This document shows, piece by piece, positions 1 to 9,330 of a DNA stretch of 64,000 bases. The notes below the pieces were generated by a model. It ran no database searches and was not told where the DNA came from. It worked only from the letters and a program-made list of their open reading frames with translations. Position 1 is the stretch's first letter. Every line of letters starts with the position of its first letter. A program made the position numbers and the translations under genes. The stretch covers positions 7,397 through 71,396 of the forward strand of contig NZ_JAYSDK010000030.1 of the NCBI RefSeq assembly GCF_041914405.1, written 5' to 3'. The stretch comes from Zoogloea sp041914405 (GTDB lineage: Bacteria; Pseudomonadota; Gammaproteobacteria; Burkholderiales; Rhodocyclaceae).

Positions 1-225
1 GTTTCCGACGGCAACCTGGAATCCCATCTGAAGAAGCTGATCGCCGCCGACTACGTCTCCTTGCGCCGCATCGAGGGCCCTGGTCGCGCACAGACCAGCT
101 ACAGCCTCACCCCCACCGGCCTGGATGCCTTGCACCGCTACATCCGAACGCTGCAGAAGCTGCTGCCCCTGGGCGACCGGGCCGCGGCCGAAGGCACCTG
201 GAACGGCCAGGCTGCGGCGGGCTAA
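1..225 (+). CDS. Winged-helix transcriptional regulator, C-terminal part (5' truncated)
   Basis: Open from the first base to a TAA at 223-225, giving 74 residues of a C-terminus. The segment reads as recognition helix plus wing of a MarR-like winged helix: GNLESHLKKL, then a hydrophobic YVSLRR strand, a GPGRAQTSYSLT wing, and a closing helix TGLDALHRYIRTLQ. This matches the small single-domain HTH_34/MarR-type regulators, which bind DNA as dimers. The effector is unknown. The neighbouring small membrane protein follows on the same strand and may be cotranscribed. The N-terminus lies outside the window. Confidence 0.7.
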   Translation, partial: VSDGNLESHLKKLIAADYVSLRRIEGPGRAQTSYSLTPTGLDALHRYIRTLQKLLPLGDRAAAEGTWNGQAAAG

Positions 226-277
226 CGGCGTACAGCGTCCATCTCCACAACTACAGGCCGGACTGCTGCCCTGCCTG

Positions 278-637
278 ATGTTCGCCGGCTTCATCGCCTA
301 CGATGGAATGCTCGCGCTGGTCACCCTGCTAATGCCTATTCCGCAGGGCAATCCGCTGGAAATCGCGATCCTGATCAGCCGGGGCTTCCTCGCTGCCACC
401 CTGCTGGCCGCGCTGGCGGCCCGTCCCCTGGGCTGGCTATACGGTCCACGGGCCGTGCCGGTGGCCGGGCTGATTACTCTACCGGTGCTGGTTCAACACA
501 TGCCAGCACTGCTGGATACCGGACGACCCGCCCAGGCGATCTTCCTGTCAGCCTGGGAGATGCTGAGCTTCGTCGTGCTACTGGTGGGCGGCACCTGGCT
601 TGCCCAGCATTTGCGGAAGGATCCGTCAGTCGCCTGA
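278..637 (+). CDS. Small inner-membrane protein of unknown function
   Basis: About 119 residues with four likely membrane helices: MFAGFIAYDGMLALVTLL, FLAATLLAALAARPLGWLYG, a segment around PVAGLITLPVLVQHM, and SFVVLLVGGTWLAQHL. I recognise no family. The start is uncertain. The same frame is open back to an ATG at 125, but that extension overlaps the regulator by 100 bases and is Cys/Arg/Pro-rich like an out-of-frame shadow. ATG 278 begins right at the first membrane helix. The 3' end overlaps the convergent bluB by 12 bases. Its position just after a regulator suggests cotranscription. Confidence 0.5.
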   Translation: MFAGFIAYDGMLALVTLLMPIPQGNPLEIAILISRGFLAATLLAALAARPLGWLYGPRAVPVAGLITLPVLVQHMPALLDTGRPAQAIFLSAWEMLSFVVLLVGGTWLAQHLRKDPSVA

Positions 638-1294
638 CACGGCGGCCTCACCCCGCCAGCCGTTCTCGAAGACCACCGTCTCCAGCGGCATGCGCTCGGC
701 CCATTGGTGGATCTCCAGCATCGGCTTGGGGTAGAACTCGTCCACGTGGCCAATGCACAGAATCGCGACCGGGCGCGCGCCGGCCGGCATGTCGAGCAGC
801 GTGGTCAGATCCACCGGGTCGAAGATCGACACCCAGCCTAGGCCGATGCCTTCGGCGCGGGCCGCCAGCCACATGTTCTGGATCGCGCAGGCCACCGACG
901 CGAGGTCCATCTCGGGCAGCGTGCGGCGGCCGAAGACGTGCTTCTCGCGGCCGTCGGCCAGCGCCACGACGATCACCTCGCCGGCATCGAGCAGGCCCTC
1001 CACCTTGAGGCGCATGAAGTCCTCTTCCCGCTCGCCGAGGGCACGGGCGGTGTTGCGACGCTCCTTTTCGACCAGCACGTGCATGCGCTCGCGCAGGCCG
1101 CGGTCGGTGATGCGGATGAAGCGCCACGGCTGCATGTAGCCAACACTGGGGGCGTGGTGGGCCGCCCACAGCAGGCGCGCCAGGATCTCGGGATCGACCG
1201 GGTCGGGGCGGAAGTGGCGCATGTCGCGCCGCTCAGCGATCACGCGGTAGATCGCGTCAACATCGGCATCCGGGAAACGATGGGAATCGGCCAT
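626..1294 (-). CDS. bluB: 5,6-dimethylbenzimidazole synthase (BluB)
   Basis: 222 residues of the nitroreductase-like BluB family. BluB breaks down reduced FMN with oxygen to make 5,6-dimethylbenzimidazole, the lower ligand of vitamin B12. Visible marks are RRDMRHFRPDPVD near the N-terminus, the flavin-binding GYMQPWRF region, and LGWVSIFDP with PVAILCIGHVDEFYPKP near the C-terminus. The start is set at the ATG whose product begins MADSHRFPDADVD. The frame stays open upstream through a REPIN, which would add about 32 residues of repeat-derived sequence, so that extension is rejected. No Shine-Dalgarno is evident. The other cobalamin genes are 40 kb away. Confidence 0.9.
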   Translation of the reverse strand: MADSHRFPDADVDAIYRVIAERRDMRHFRPDPVDPEILARLLWAAHHAPSVGYMQPWRFIRITDRGLRERMHVLVEKERRNTARALGEREEDFMRLKVEGLLDAGEVIVVALADGREKHVFGRRTLPEMDLASVACAIQNMWLAARAEGIGLGWVSIFDPVDLTTLLDMPAGARPVAILCIGHVDEFYPKPMLEIHQWAERMPLETVVFENGWRGEAAVSGD

Positions 1295-1300
1295 GATGGG

Positions 1301-1370
1301 TGTAGGGGCGAATTCATTCGCCCGTAGCAGGTTGATCGAAGTCCGTGGGCGAATGAATTCGCCCCCACAG
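1301..1370. repeat. REPIN: two inverted REP palindromes
   Basis: Left arm GGGGCGAATTCATTCGCCC at about 1305-1323 and right arm GGGCGAATGAATTCGCCCCC at about 1347-1366, separated by roughly 23 unrelated bases. Each arm is itself palindromic around GAATTC/ATTCG, and the two face each other. An almost identical pair lies at 19995-20065. REP elements of this kind are mobilised by RAYT transposases; none is encoded in the window. The element ends 6 bases upstream of the bluB start codon, so it forms the bluB leader. Confidence 0.9.
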
Positions 1371-1416
1371 TTTAGGGCAGCTCCATGCAAAGCCGCCCCA
1401 CGGCATGGCCCCGAGT

Positions 1417-2880
<1,464 letters not shown>

Positions 2881-2938
2881 GCCGGATTATCCCGGAAAGC
2901 CCCGCCTGCTGCTCGCCAAGCAGGCCAATGCCCCTTGC

Positions 2939-3742
2939 TCAGTTGTTCAGGTGCAGGCGGGCCCGTTCCCGTGCCAGCCGCTCCTGCACGCGGCGCTGCT
3001 CCTCTTCTTCGGCCCGACGCTGCTGCTCTTCCTGCTGGCGCTGCTCGTACTCGGCCTTGCGGCGGGCCGCCTCCTCGGCCTGCTGCAGCTCGGACGACAC
3101 CCGGTCGGCGTAGTAGCCGCGCTCCTGCAGGGCCCGCTCGCGCTGGCGTTCTTCCTCCTTGCGGGCGTATTCGGCACGCAGTTCCTCCTGGCGGCGGATG
3201 GACTCTGCACGCTGGCGGCGCTCGGTGGCCTCCTGCTCGGCGATCTCTTGCTCGGACAAGTCGCCATAGGTCTGGCGCCGCTCCGCCGCAATGACCTTCT
3301 GCTGCGCCTCCGCAGCCCCGTCACCGCTGGTCACCCGGCGAAAAGCGAAGACCGAGAAGAAAATCTGGATCAGCATGCCGATGATCATCAGCGTACCGAT
3401 CACCCCCAGCATGATGCGCAGCGGCGAACGCTTGGCGGCCTTGATCTCAACCTGCAGCGGCAGCGGATCCTTGAGCAGCTGCTCGACGACCGGATCCAGC
3501 CCCGGCGCCGGCTGCTGGGCACGCGCCAGTCCCACGTCATAGGCGGCCCGCCGCCCCGGATCGGCGAGGATCCACACCGCCTCGCGGATCGCCTTCAGCT
3601 TGTTGTCCACATCGACCGGCGACAGGCCGTGATTGCCCGACTGGTAGTGACGGCTCAGGCGCAGATGGGCGGCCTGGATGTCGACTTCGCTGGCGGTGGG
3701 CGTCAGCCCGAGCAGGTCATAGAGCGTGGTCCTGGCTTTCAT
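2939..3742 (-). CDS. J-domain-like single-pass membrane protein lacking HPD
   Basis: 267 residues. Residues 4-72 resemble a J domain (LYDLLGLTPTASEVDIQAAH, then KLKAIREAVWILADPGRRAAYD). The obligatory HPD tripeptide is missing; the corresponding stretch reads RHYQSGNHG. One membrane helix spans about 108-134. It is followed by a charged Glu/Arg/Gln-rich stretch of roughly 110 residues predicted to form a long coiled coil. Canonical J-proteins need HPD to stimulate DnaK, so this one probably acts as a scaffold or docking domain rather than an Hsp70 activator. Function unknown. Confidence 0.7.
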   Translation of the reverse strand: MKARTTLYDLLGLTPTASEVDIQAAHLRLSRHYQSGNHGLSPVDVDNKLKAIREAVWILADPGRRAAYDVGLARAQQPAPGLDPVVEQLLKDPLPLQVEIKAAKRSPLRIMLGVIGTLMIIGMLIQIFFSVFAFRRVTSGDGAAEAQQKVIAAERRQTYGDLSEQEIAEQEATERRQRAESIRRQEELRAEYARKEEERQRERALQERGYYADRVSSELQQAEEAARRKAEYEQRQQEEQQRRAEEEEQRRVQERLARERARLHLNN

Positions 3743-3899
3743 GGCATTCCGTCGGATAAAAGCCCGGCTAAGGGCCGAAAGACAGCGGAATTATACGGTT
3801 CTCCAGCGGCATATCGGCGTAACGCGGATCGTCACTGACACGGCAAAAAATCCCACCCCGGCCGATAATCGGCCATCCGCCCACCGATCAGCGCCACCG

Positions 3900-4841
3900 A
3901 TGGAACTCGCCCAGCTCAGCCACACCCTCCGCCAGGACGCCCTCAGCGTGGTGTTCGTCAATGTGCTGCTGCAGCAGATGGGGGTCCCGGTGCCGGCGGT
4001 GCCGACCCTGCTGCTGGCCGGCAGCCTCGCCGCCGGGCCCGACGGGCTCGGCAAGCTGCTGGCGGTGGCGGTGCTGGCCTCGGTCGTGGCTGACTGGGCC
4101 TGGTACGGCGCCGGCAAGCTGTTCGGCTACCGGGTGCTGGCCGGGCTATGCAAGTTGTCGATCAACCCCGCCTCCTGCGTCAGCCAGACCGAAGCCCGCT
4201 TCATCCGCTGGGGCCTGTCGTCGCTGGTCGTGGCCAAGTTCATCCCCGGCTTTTCGACGGTGGCGCCACCGATCGCAGGCGCGCTACGCATGAATCTCGG
4301 CGGCTTCCTGCTGGCCGCGGCGGCCGGCGCCGCGCTGTGGGCGGGTGCGGCACTGGGGGCAGGCTGGGTGCTGAAGGAGGCGGTGCAGGCCGCCATCGTC
4401 GCGCTGGACGAACACATGGGCCGCGCGCTGGTGGTGCTCGGCCTGCTGGCTGGCGCCTGGCTAGGCTGGAAGCTGTGGCAGAAATACCGTTTCCGCCAGC
4501 AATGCGCGATCGCCCACATCACGCCGACCGAACTGCTGGCGGCGTTGGAATCAGCCGAACGGCCGCTCGTGCTGGACCTGCGCGGCGCGACGATGGTCGC
4601 CGCCACCGGTCCGATCCCCGGCACACGGCTCGCGGAACACGACCGCCTGCACGAGGCTGTGGGCGACTGGCCGAAGAATCGCCCCATCGTCACACTCTGC
4701 GCCTGCCCCGAGGATGCCGGCGCGATCCAGGCGGCACGCCACCTGCTGGAGGCCGGCTACCTGTCGGTGCGGCCGCTGCAGGGCGGCTACGAAGCCTGGC
4801 TGGCGGCCACCAGCCAGACCGCGCCGGCTGACGCTCAGTAA
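3900..4841 (+). CDS. DedA-family membrane protein fused to a rhodanese domain
   Basis: 313 residues. Residues 1-195 are a DedA/SNARE-associated-type membrane protein (VPVPAVPTLLLAGSLAA, then FIPGFSTVAPPIAGALRM). Proteins of this superfamily include undecaprenyl-phosphate and other lipid translocases. Residues 205-305 form a cytoplasmic rhodanese-like domain with LCACPEDAG, keeping a cysteine at the active-site loop (C267 or C269), and closing with LQGGYEAW. The start is the ATG giving MELAQLSH; the open frame upstream is non-coding in character. The 3' end overlaps the convergent pirin gene by 7 bases. The link between lipid transport and sulfur transfer is unexplained. Confidence 0.85.
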   Translation: MELAQLSHTLRQDALSVVFVNVLLQQMGVPVPAVPTLLLAGSLAAGPDGLGKLLAVAVLASVVADWAWYGAGKLFGYRVLAGLCKLSINPASCVSQTEARFIRWGLSSLVVAKFIPGFSTVAPPIAGALRMNLGGFLLAAAAGAALWAGAALGAGWVLKEAVQAAIVALDEHMGRALVVLGLLAGAWLGWKLWQKYRFRQQCAIAHITPTELLAALESAERPLVLDLRGATMVAATGPIPGTRLAEHDRLHEAVGDWPKNRPIVTLCACPEDAGAIQAARHLLEAGYLSVRPLQGGYEAWLAATSQTAPADAQ

Positions 4842-5716
4842 CCCGGCCAGGGCAGCGGCGGCGCAACCAGGCGCCGCTCGCCGGGCGCTGCCACCGGACC
4901 GAAGCGGCCATCGCCGCCGTTTTCCCATTCGCGCTGGGCAGCGGCGATCTCGTCCTTGCTGAAACCGACGAAGTTCCACCACATCAGCACCGGTTCGCCG
5001 AAGGGTTCGCCGCCGAGCAGCAGGACGCGCCCGCCCGCCGACAGCTGTGCATCGAAACGCGCCTGCCCTTCGCCCAGGTAGGCCAGTTCGCCGATCCCGA
5101 AGCGCTCGCCATCGATGTCGATATGGCCTTCCAGCGGCAGCACCGCGTATTCGAAAGCCGGCTCCAGCGCCAGGCCGATGTGCCCCCCCGCCGCACTGTT
5201 CACATCCAGCCCGACCAGCGGCGAATACAGCCGCGCCGGTGCCACGTAGTCACCATTGCGTCCCGCCAGCAGCGTGAACGCGCAGCCGTCGGCGTCCCAG
5301 CGCGGCAGGTCGGGATAGTGCTCGAAAGACGGCTCGCGCTCCCGTTCTTCAAACGGCAGTGCAATCCACAGCTGCGCGGCGTGCAAACGCGTCTCGCCAG
5401 GCAGGGAATCCTCGGTATGGACGATGCCACGCCCGGCGGTCATCAGATTGACCTGGCCGGGGCGGATCACCTGCTCGTGGCCAAGGCTGTCCCGGTGCAG
5501 CACCTCGCCCTCGATCATCCACGTGAAGGTCTGCAGACCGATGTGCGGATGGGCGCCAACGTGCATGCCGTGGCCGGTCTCGAAGTCCCGCGGCCCAATG
5601 TGATCGAGGAAACACCAGGCGCCCACCATGCGCCGCTCACGGGTCGGCACGGCGCGCCGGATCGTCAGCCCTTCGCCCAAGTCAGCCGTACGGGCCTCGA
5701 TGCGCTGGATTGTCAT
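4835..5716 (-). CDS. Pirin family protein
   Basis: About 293 residues of the bicupin pirin family. The N-terminal cupin carries the metal-binding histidines: HPHIGLQTFTWMIEGEVLHRD and later IVHTEDSLPG. Bacterial pirins are iron-containing; some act as quercetin dioxygenases and others regulate metabolic enzymes, so the substrate is open. The start MTIQRIEART is chosen because GGGAGGACAGGACC precedes it; an in-frame ATG eight codons upstream lacks this. The OsmC gene ends 16 bases upstream on the same strand, so the two are probably cotranscribed in a redox-related unit. Confidence 0.85.
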   Translation of the reverse strand: MTIQRIEARTADLGEGLTIRRAVPTRERRMVGAWCFLDHIGPRDFETGHGMHVGAHPHIGLQTFTWMIEGEVLHRDSLGHEQVIRPGQVNLMTAGRGIVHTEDSLPGETRLHAAQLWIALPFEEREREPSFEHYPDLPRWDADGCAFTLLAGRNGDYVAPARLYSPLVGLDVNSAAGGHIGLALEPAFEYAVLPLEGHIDIDGERFGIGELAYLGEGQARFDAQLSAGGRVLLLGGEPFGEPVLMWWNFVGFSKDEIAAAQREWENGGDGRFGPVAAPGERRLVAPPLPWPGY

Positions 5717-5732
5717 GGTCCTGTCCTCCCGT

Positions 5733-6143
5733 TCAGGCACTCAGTTCGGTGTGGATGCGCACCTCGCCGGTGAGCAGCTTGTGCATCGGGCAGGCGTTGG
5801 CGATCTTCAGCAACTGGGCGCGCTGCTCGTCGCTGAGTTCGCCGTCCAGGTGGATCAGGCGCTCAATGTCGTTGCCGGCCTCCGGCTTGCCCGCCGGGTT
5901 GAGCCGCAGTTCCACGCGTACGCCCGTCAGCGGCCACTGGCGGCGTGTCGCCACCATCTTGAGGGTGATCGCCGTGCAGGTGCCGAGGCTGCCGATAATC
6001 AGGCGCTCCGGCGATGGGCCGGCGTTGCCGCCGCCCACTTCGACGGGCTCGTCGGCGGACCACACATGGCCCAGATCATCGGACAACTGCACGAGGTAGG
6101 GCGTGTCCTGCAGGACGGCTTCGACGCGGGGTGTTCCGGACAT
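5733..6143 (-). CDS. OsmC/Ohr family peroxiredoxin-like protein
   Basis: 136 residues. Both redox cysteines of the family are present: GSLGTCTAITLKM near the middle and NACPMHKLLTG near the C-terminus. OsmC/Ohr proteins reduce organic hydroperoxides using lipoyl or thiol donors. The start at MSGTPRVEAV is preceded by TCGGAGGAATC, a good ribosome-binding site; an upstream in-frame start eight codons earlier is less likely. It lies immediately upstream of pirin, consistent with an oxidative-stress pair. Confidence 0.85.
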   Translation of the reverse strand: MSGTPRVEAVLQDTPYLVQLSDDLGHVWSADEPVEVGGGNAGPSPERLIIGSLGTCTAITLKMVATRRQWPLTGVRVELRLNPAGKPEAGNDIERLIHLDGELSDEQRAQLLKIANACPMHKLLTGEVRIHTELSA

Positions 6144-6210
6144 GATTCCTCCGAGGGATGACGGCAAGCTGCCGGATCCTGCTGCGACTCCGCCGCCCGG
6201 CGAACGTTCC

Positions 6211-7020
6211 TCAGCGCGGATGCTGACCCTTGCGCACCGCGTCGATCATCTGGAAGGCGATGGTGGATGGATGGGGAAGCATCGGCAGCGCATCGAGGGG
6301 ATACCAGCCGATATCCTCGATCTCGCTTTCCTGGGCCACGACGTCGCCACCGGCGTAGTCGGCAAAGAAGCCGAGCATCAGCGAATGAGGGAAAGGCCAG
6401 GGCTGGCTGCCGAACCAGCGGATGTTGGCGATCTCGATGCCGGCTTCCTCGCGGATCTCCCGGCGCAGGCAGTCCTCGACAGTTTCGCCGGCCTCGACGA
6501 AACCAGCCAGCGCGCTGTAGATACCCGGCGGGAAATGCGGCGAGCGGGCCAGCAGCAGCTCGTCGCCCTTCAGGATCAGGCCGATGCACACCGGCGAGAT
6601 GCGCGGATAGGCCTTCGCACCGCAGGCCCGGCATTCCCGCGCCGGCTCACTGGCGCTGGTGTGCAGCGGACCGCCGCATTCGCCGCAGAAACGGTGCTGC
6701 TGCAGCCACGACACGAGCTGGCGGGCACGGGCCAGCGCTTCGTGCAGCCCGTCGGGCCAGCGGCCCCACAGCTGGCGGTAATCGCGGGTGGTGAATTCCG
6801 GCGGCACGCCCAGGTGGGCCGGCCACAGACGCAGCTCGCAGGGGATGCCGTCGAGGCTGCCGATGGTGATCGCCTCCAGGCACGGGCCGAGGGCCGCCAG
6901 CCGCGTCGGGTCCGGCAATTGAAGATCGGGATCCAGCAGCAGGGACGTTCCAACGAACGGAAACACCAGTGACGCGATGGCGCCTTCGGCCACCCCAAAG
7001 CTCGGCACGAAACCCGACAT
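6211..7020 (-). CDS. nudC: NADH pyrophosphatase / NAD-capped RNA decapping hydrolase NudC
   Basis: About 269 residues. A zinc ribbon (CGECGG, then CRACGAKAYPRISP) is followed by a Nudix box starting GFVEAGETVEDC and ending REIREEAG. The NudC-specific array SQPWPFPHSLM lies downstream. The family hydrolyses NAD(H) and removes NAD caps from RNA. ATG 7020 (MSGFVPSFG) is favoured; a GTG seven codons upstream is an alternative. The 67 bases between it and osmC show no gene. Probably a separate transcription unit. Confidence 0.93.
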   Translation of the reverse strand: MSGFVPSFGVAEGAIASLVFPFVGTSLLLDPDLQLPDPTRLAALGPCLEAITIGSLDGIPCELRLWPAHLGVPPEFTTRDYRQLWGRWPDGLHEALARARQLVSWLQQHRFCGECGGPLHTSASEPARECRACGAKAYPRISPVCIGLILKGDELLLARSPHFPPGIYSALAGFVEAGETVEDCLRREIREEAGIEIANIRWFGSQPWPFPHSLMLGFFADYAGGDVVAQESEIEDIGWYPLDALPMLPHPSTIAFQMIDAVRKGQHPR

Positions 7021-7203
7021 AAGCAAACTCACCCTAGGCACAGGCCGCCGGCAAGCGGCGGCAAAAGACAGGATCTACCCGAGGGGGTAGGACAATGGCC
7101 TCACGATACGTAATTTCGGACGGAGCGGCCAGCCAGGCGTCGCGACACCGCAGCGTCCGCGGCAGGATTTCCCAACACGCGGGCAGCAGGGTGTGCGCGG
7201 CCT

Positions 7204-8049
7204 TCAGCCCTCCCGCACGAAGCGCGTCAGGCTGACGTCCACCGTCAGGTCGAGGGATTCCAGCGCCGCCGCGCGGGCCCGTCCTTCCGCCGTGGCGCGG
7301 TACAGGTGGGGCGTCATCGTCAGCAGGTCGGCGATCTGCGCGGCACTATCGAGGCGGATGGCGGCGCGGACGGTATCGACGCCGATCCGCCGGAAGCCCT
7401 CCGGCACGCGCTCGTCGGACTGGCGTGGCGCTTTCAGCGTCGGGTAGATGATCTCGCGCAGTTCGCGCAGGTGATCCGGCCCCGCGTCCACCTGCAGCAG
7501 CTCGCCGCCGGCCCGCAGCACACGGGCAAACTCGCCATACACCGGGAAGCCGAACAGGGACAGCAAGCGGTCCACGGTGCCCGCCAGCACCGGCAGGTTG
7601 GCATTGCTGCCGACCACCCAGGCGGCCTGCTTGTCGCGCTTGGCGGCGGCCTGCACCGCCCATTTGGAGATGTCGAGGCCCAGCACGGCCAGGTCTACGC
7701 CGCCAGCATCGGCCGCCGCGGCCAGCTCACGCAGGTAATAGCCTTCGCCGCACCCCGCGTCGAGACAGGCTGCCTGCCGGCCGGCCGGCAGGTCCGCCAG
7801 CACGGCACGACTTACCGCATCGGCGATCGGGCGATACACGCCGCTCTCCAGGTAACGCCGGCGCGCCGCCACCATCTCCTTGCTGTCGCCGGGGTCGCGG
7901 GAGCGCTTCTGCTGGACCGGCAGCAGGTGGATGTAACCCTGGCTGGCAAGGTCGAAGCTGTGGCCGGCGCCGCAGCGCCAGCTGGCACCATCACGCCGCA
8001 GCGGGCCACCGTCGAGGGGGCAAGCCAGGGCCTGGAAAGAAGTGATCAT
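7204..8049 (-). CDS. rlmA: 23S rRNA (guanine-N1)-methyltransferase RlmA
   Basis: 281 residues. N-terminal zinc-binding module ACPLDGGPL to WRCGAGHSFD, then the family signature QKRSRDPGDSKEM, and a SAM-binding LDAGCGEGYYLREL motif. RlmA methylates G745-type positions in 23S rRNA. Compared with the E. coli zinc ligands (C-x2-C, C, H), the second cysteine reads Asp here, so metal binding may differ. The start MITSFQALACP is chosen because the family begins directly at this cysteine module; the upstream in-frame sequence is arginine-rich and atypical. Confidence 0.9.
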   Translation of the reverse strand: MITSFQALACPLDGGPLRRDGASWRCGAGHSFDLASQGYIHLLPVQQKRSRDPGDSKEMVAARRRYLESGVYRPIADAVSRAVLADLPAGRQAACLDAGCGEGYYLRELAAAADAGGVDLAVLGLDISKWAVQAAAKRDKQAAWVVGSNANLPVLAGTVDRLLSLFGFPVYGEFARVLRAGGELLQVDAGPDHLRELREIIYPTLKAPRQSDERVPEGFRRIGVDTVRAAIRLDSAAQIADLLTMTPHLYRATAEGRARAAALESLDLTVDVSLTRFVREG

Positions 8050-8173
8050 GGTGATTCGGTGGGAAGACGCAAAAACAGCGGAGCTGCACGATACCCGAGA
8101 TGGCGGCCCGCCAGAACGGCGCGGGCCTCGACGGCATCGCCCCGCGGCGTCCGCGGCCACGCGGGCGGGGTGG

Positions 8174-9181
8174 TCAGCCGGAGGTGCAATCAGCCTGCCG
8201 GCTACGGCGCGCCCGCTTGACCGAGTACATGCGCCGGTCGGCCACGTCCAGCAGTTGTTCGATGTCGTCGCTGTCTTCCGGCAGGCAGGCGGCGCCGATG
8301 CTTACGCTCAGATCAAAGGCCCGGTTTTCGTAGCTGAACGGACCGGTGACTTGGGAATACAGGCGCTGCACCGCCGCGTCGATGCCGGCAGCCTGCTCGA
8401 CCGGAGTCAGCAGCACCGCAAACTCATCGCCGCCGAGCCGGGCCACGGTGTCCGACTCGCGTGCGGCGGTCTTCAAACGCTTGGCCACTTCGCGGATCGC
8501 CGCATCACCGACCCGGTGACCGAAGGTGTCGTTGAGTTCCTTCAGGCCATCCATGTCGATCATCAGTACGCCGGCCGGCCGCCGGTCGCGGCCATTGCGG
8601 GCCACCACGTGGCGCAGTCGGTCCATGAACAGCGAGCGGTTGGCCAGGTTGGTGAGGCCGTCGTGGGTGGCTTTCTGGAAGAGCTTGTTGCTGTCGAGCT
8701 GGGTGGCGAAATGCATCGCCGCCGCCACCACCCCGGACAGCAGGCCGAGCAGGGCTTCGTCCGCCACGCGGAAAGCATGCGGCTGCACCCCCATGGCTTT
8801 CAGCACACCCACCACCTTGTTATCGAACTTGAGCGGCATGACGATCATCGAGCGCAGGCCGATCTTCCGGCAGGCGGCCTGGTCCACCCGCTCGTCGCAC
8901 TCGGTGTCGTCGCTGCGCAGGATGGACCCGCTCTCCACGCACATCCCCGACAGGCTGTCGGCCTGGCCCAGGCGCAGGCCCAGATGGGGATCGGCAATGC
9001 CGGAGGTCGCCGCGTAGACCATCTCGCCTTCCTGAGCCAGCTCGATCACCGCCCCGTCGGCGCCGATCAGTGACAGGGTACGCTCGACCACCAGCGCCAT
9101 CACTTCGCCCAGGTCCAGCCCGGCCTTGACGATCTCGCTCTGGATCTCGATGACTTGCAGCAATTGCGCCTGGGACGGCAT
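8174..9181 (-). CDS. Diguanylate cyclase with N-terminal GAF domain
   Basis: 335 residues. A GAF domain occupies roughly 10-160 (LSLIGADGAVIEL, SMIVMPLKFDNKVVGVLKAM). A GGDEF domain follows from about 172 with GGDEF at 250-254 and the inhibitory I-site RESD at 241-244, so c-di-GMP product feedback is expected. The cyclase active site is intact; no EAL domain and no membrane helix are present, so it is a soluble sensor. The GAF ligand is unknown. The start ATG is preceded by AAGGACCCTCCGGC. It lies 149 bases downstream of the ABC exporter operon on the same strand. Confidence 0.92.
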   Translation of the reverse strand: MPSQAQLLQVIEIQSEIVKAGLDLGEVMALVVERTLSLIGADGAVIELAQEGEMVYAATSGIADPHLGLRLGQADSLSGMCVESGSILRSDDTECDERVDQAACRKIGLRSMIVMPLKFDNKVVGVLKAMGVQPHAFRVADEALLGLLSGVVAAAMHFATQLDSNKLFQKATHDGLTNLANRSLFMDRLRHVVARNGRDRRPAGVLMIDMDGLKELNDTFGHRVGDAAIREVAKRLKTAARESDTVARLGGDEFAVLLTPVEQAAGIDAAVQRLYSQVTGPFSYENRAFDLSVSIGAACLPEDSDDIEQLLDVADRRMYSVKRARRSRQADCTSG

Positions 9182-9330
9182 GCCGGAGGGTCCTTGTGTC
9201 TGTTTCAAAACTATCAAATTCGCGGTAAAACCATACTGAAGGCCTGGACAATTGGCAACTCGGCAGATCACGCCGCAGCACAATCTCTCACTGCGTCTTG
9301 CAACATCAAGGAACGCGGGCGGATGGGTGC

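Noticed and set aside
125..277. Start of the small membrane protein at ATG 125
   Set aside because: It would overlap the regulator gene by 100 bases and the added residues are Cys/Arg/Pro-rich like an out-of-frame shadow.
1295..1390. Longer bluB reading frame starting upstream of the REPIN
   Set aside because: The extra residues are encoded by the repeat itself and do not resemble BluB; the family start fits MADSH.
7076..7092. TACCCGAGGGGGTA upstream of nudC as a NarL-type site
   Set aside because: The spacing does not fit the 7-2-7 arrangement and nothing nearby is nitrate-related.
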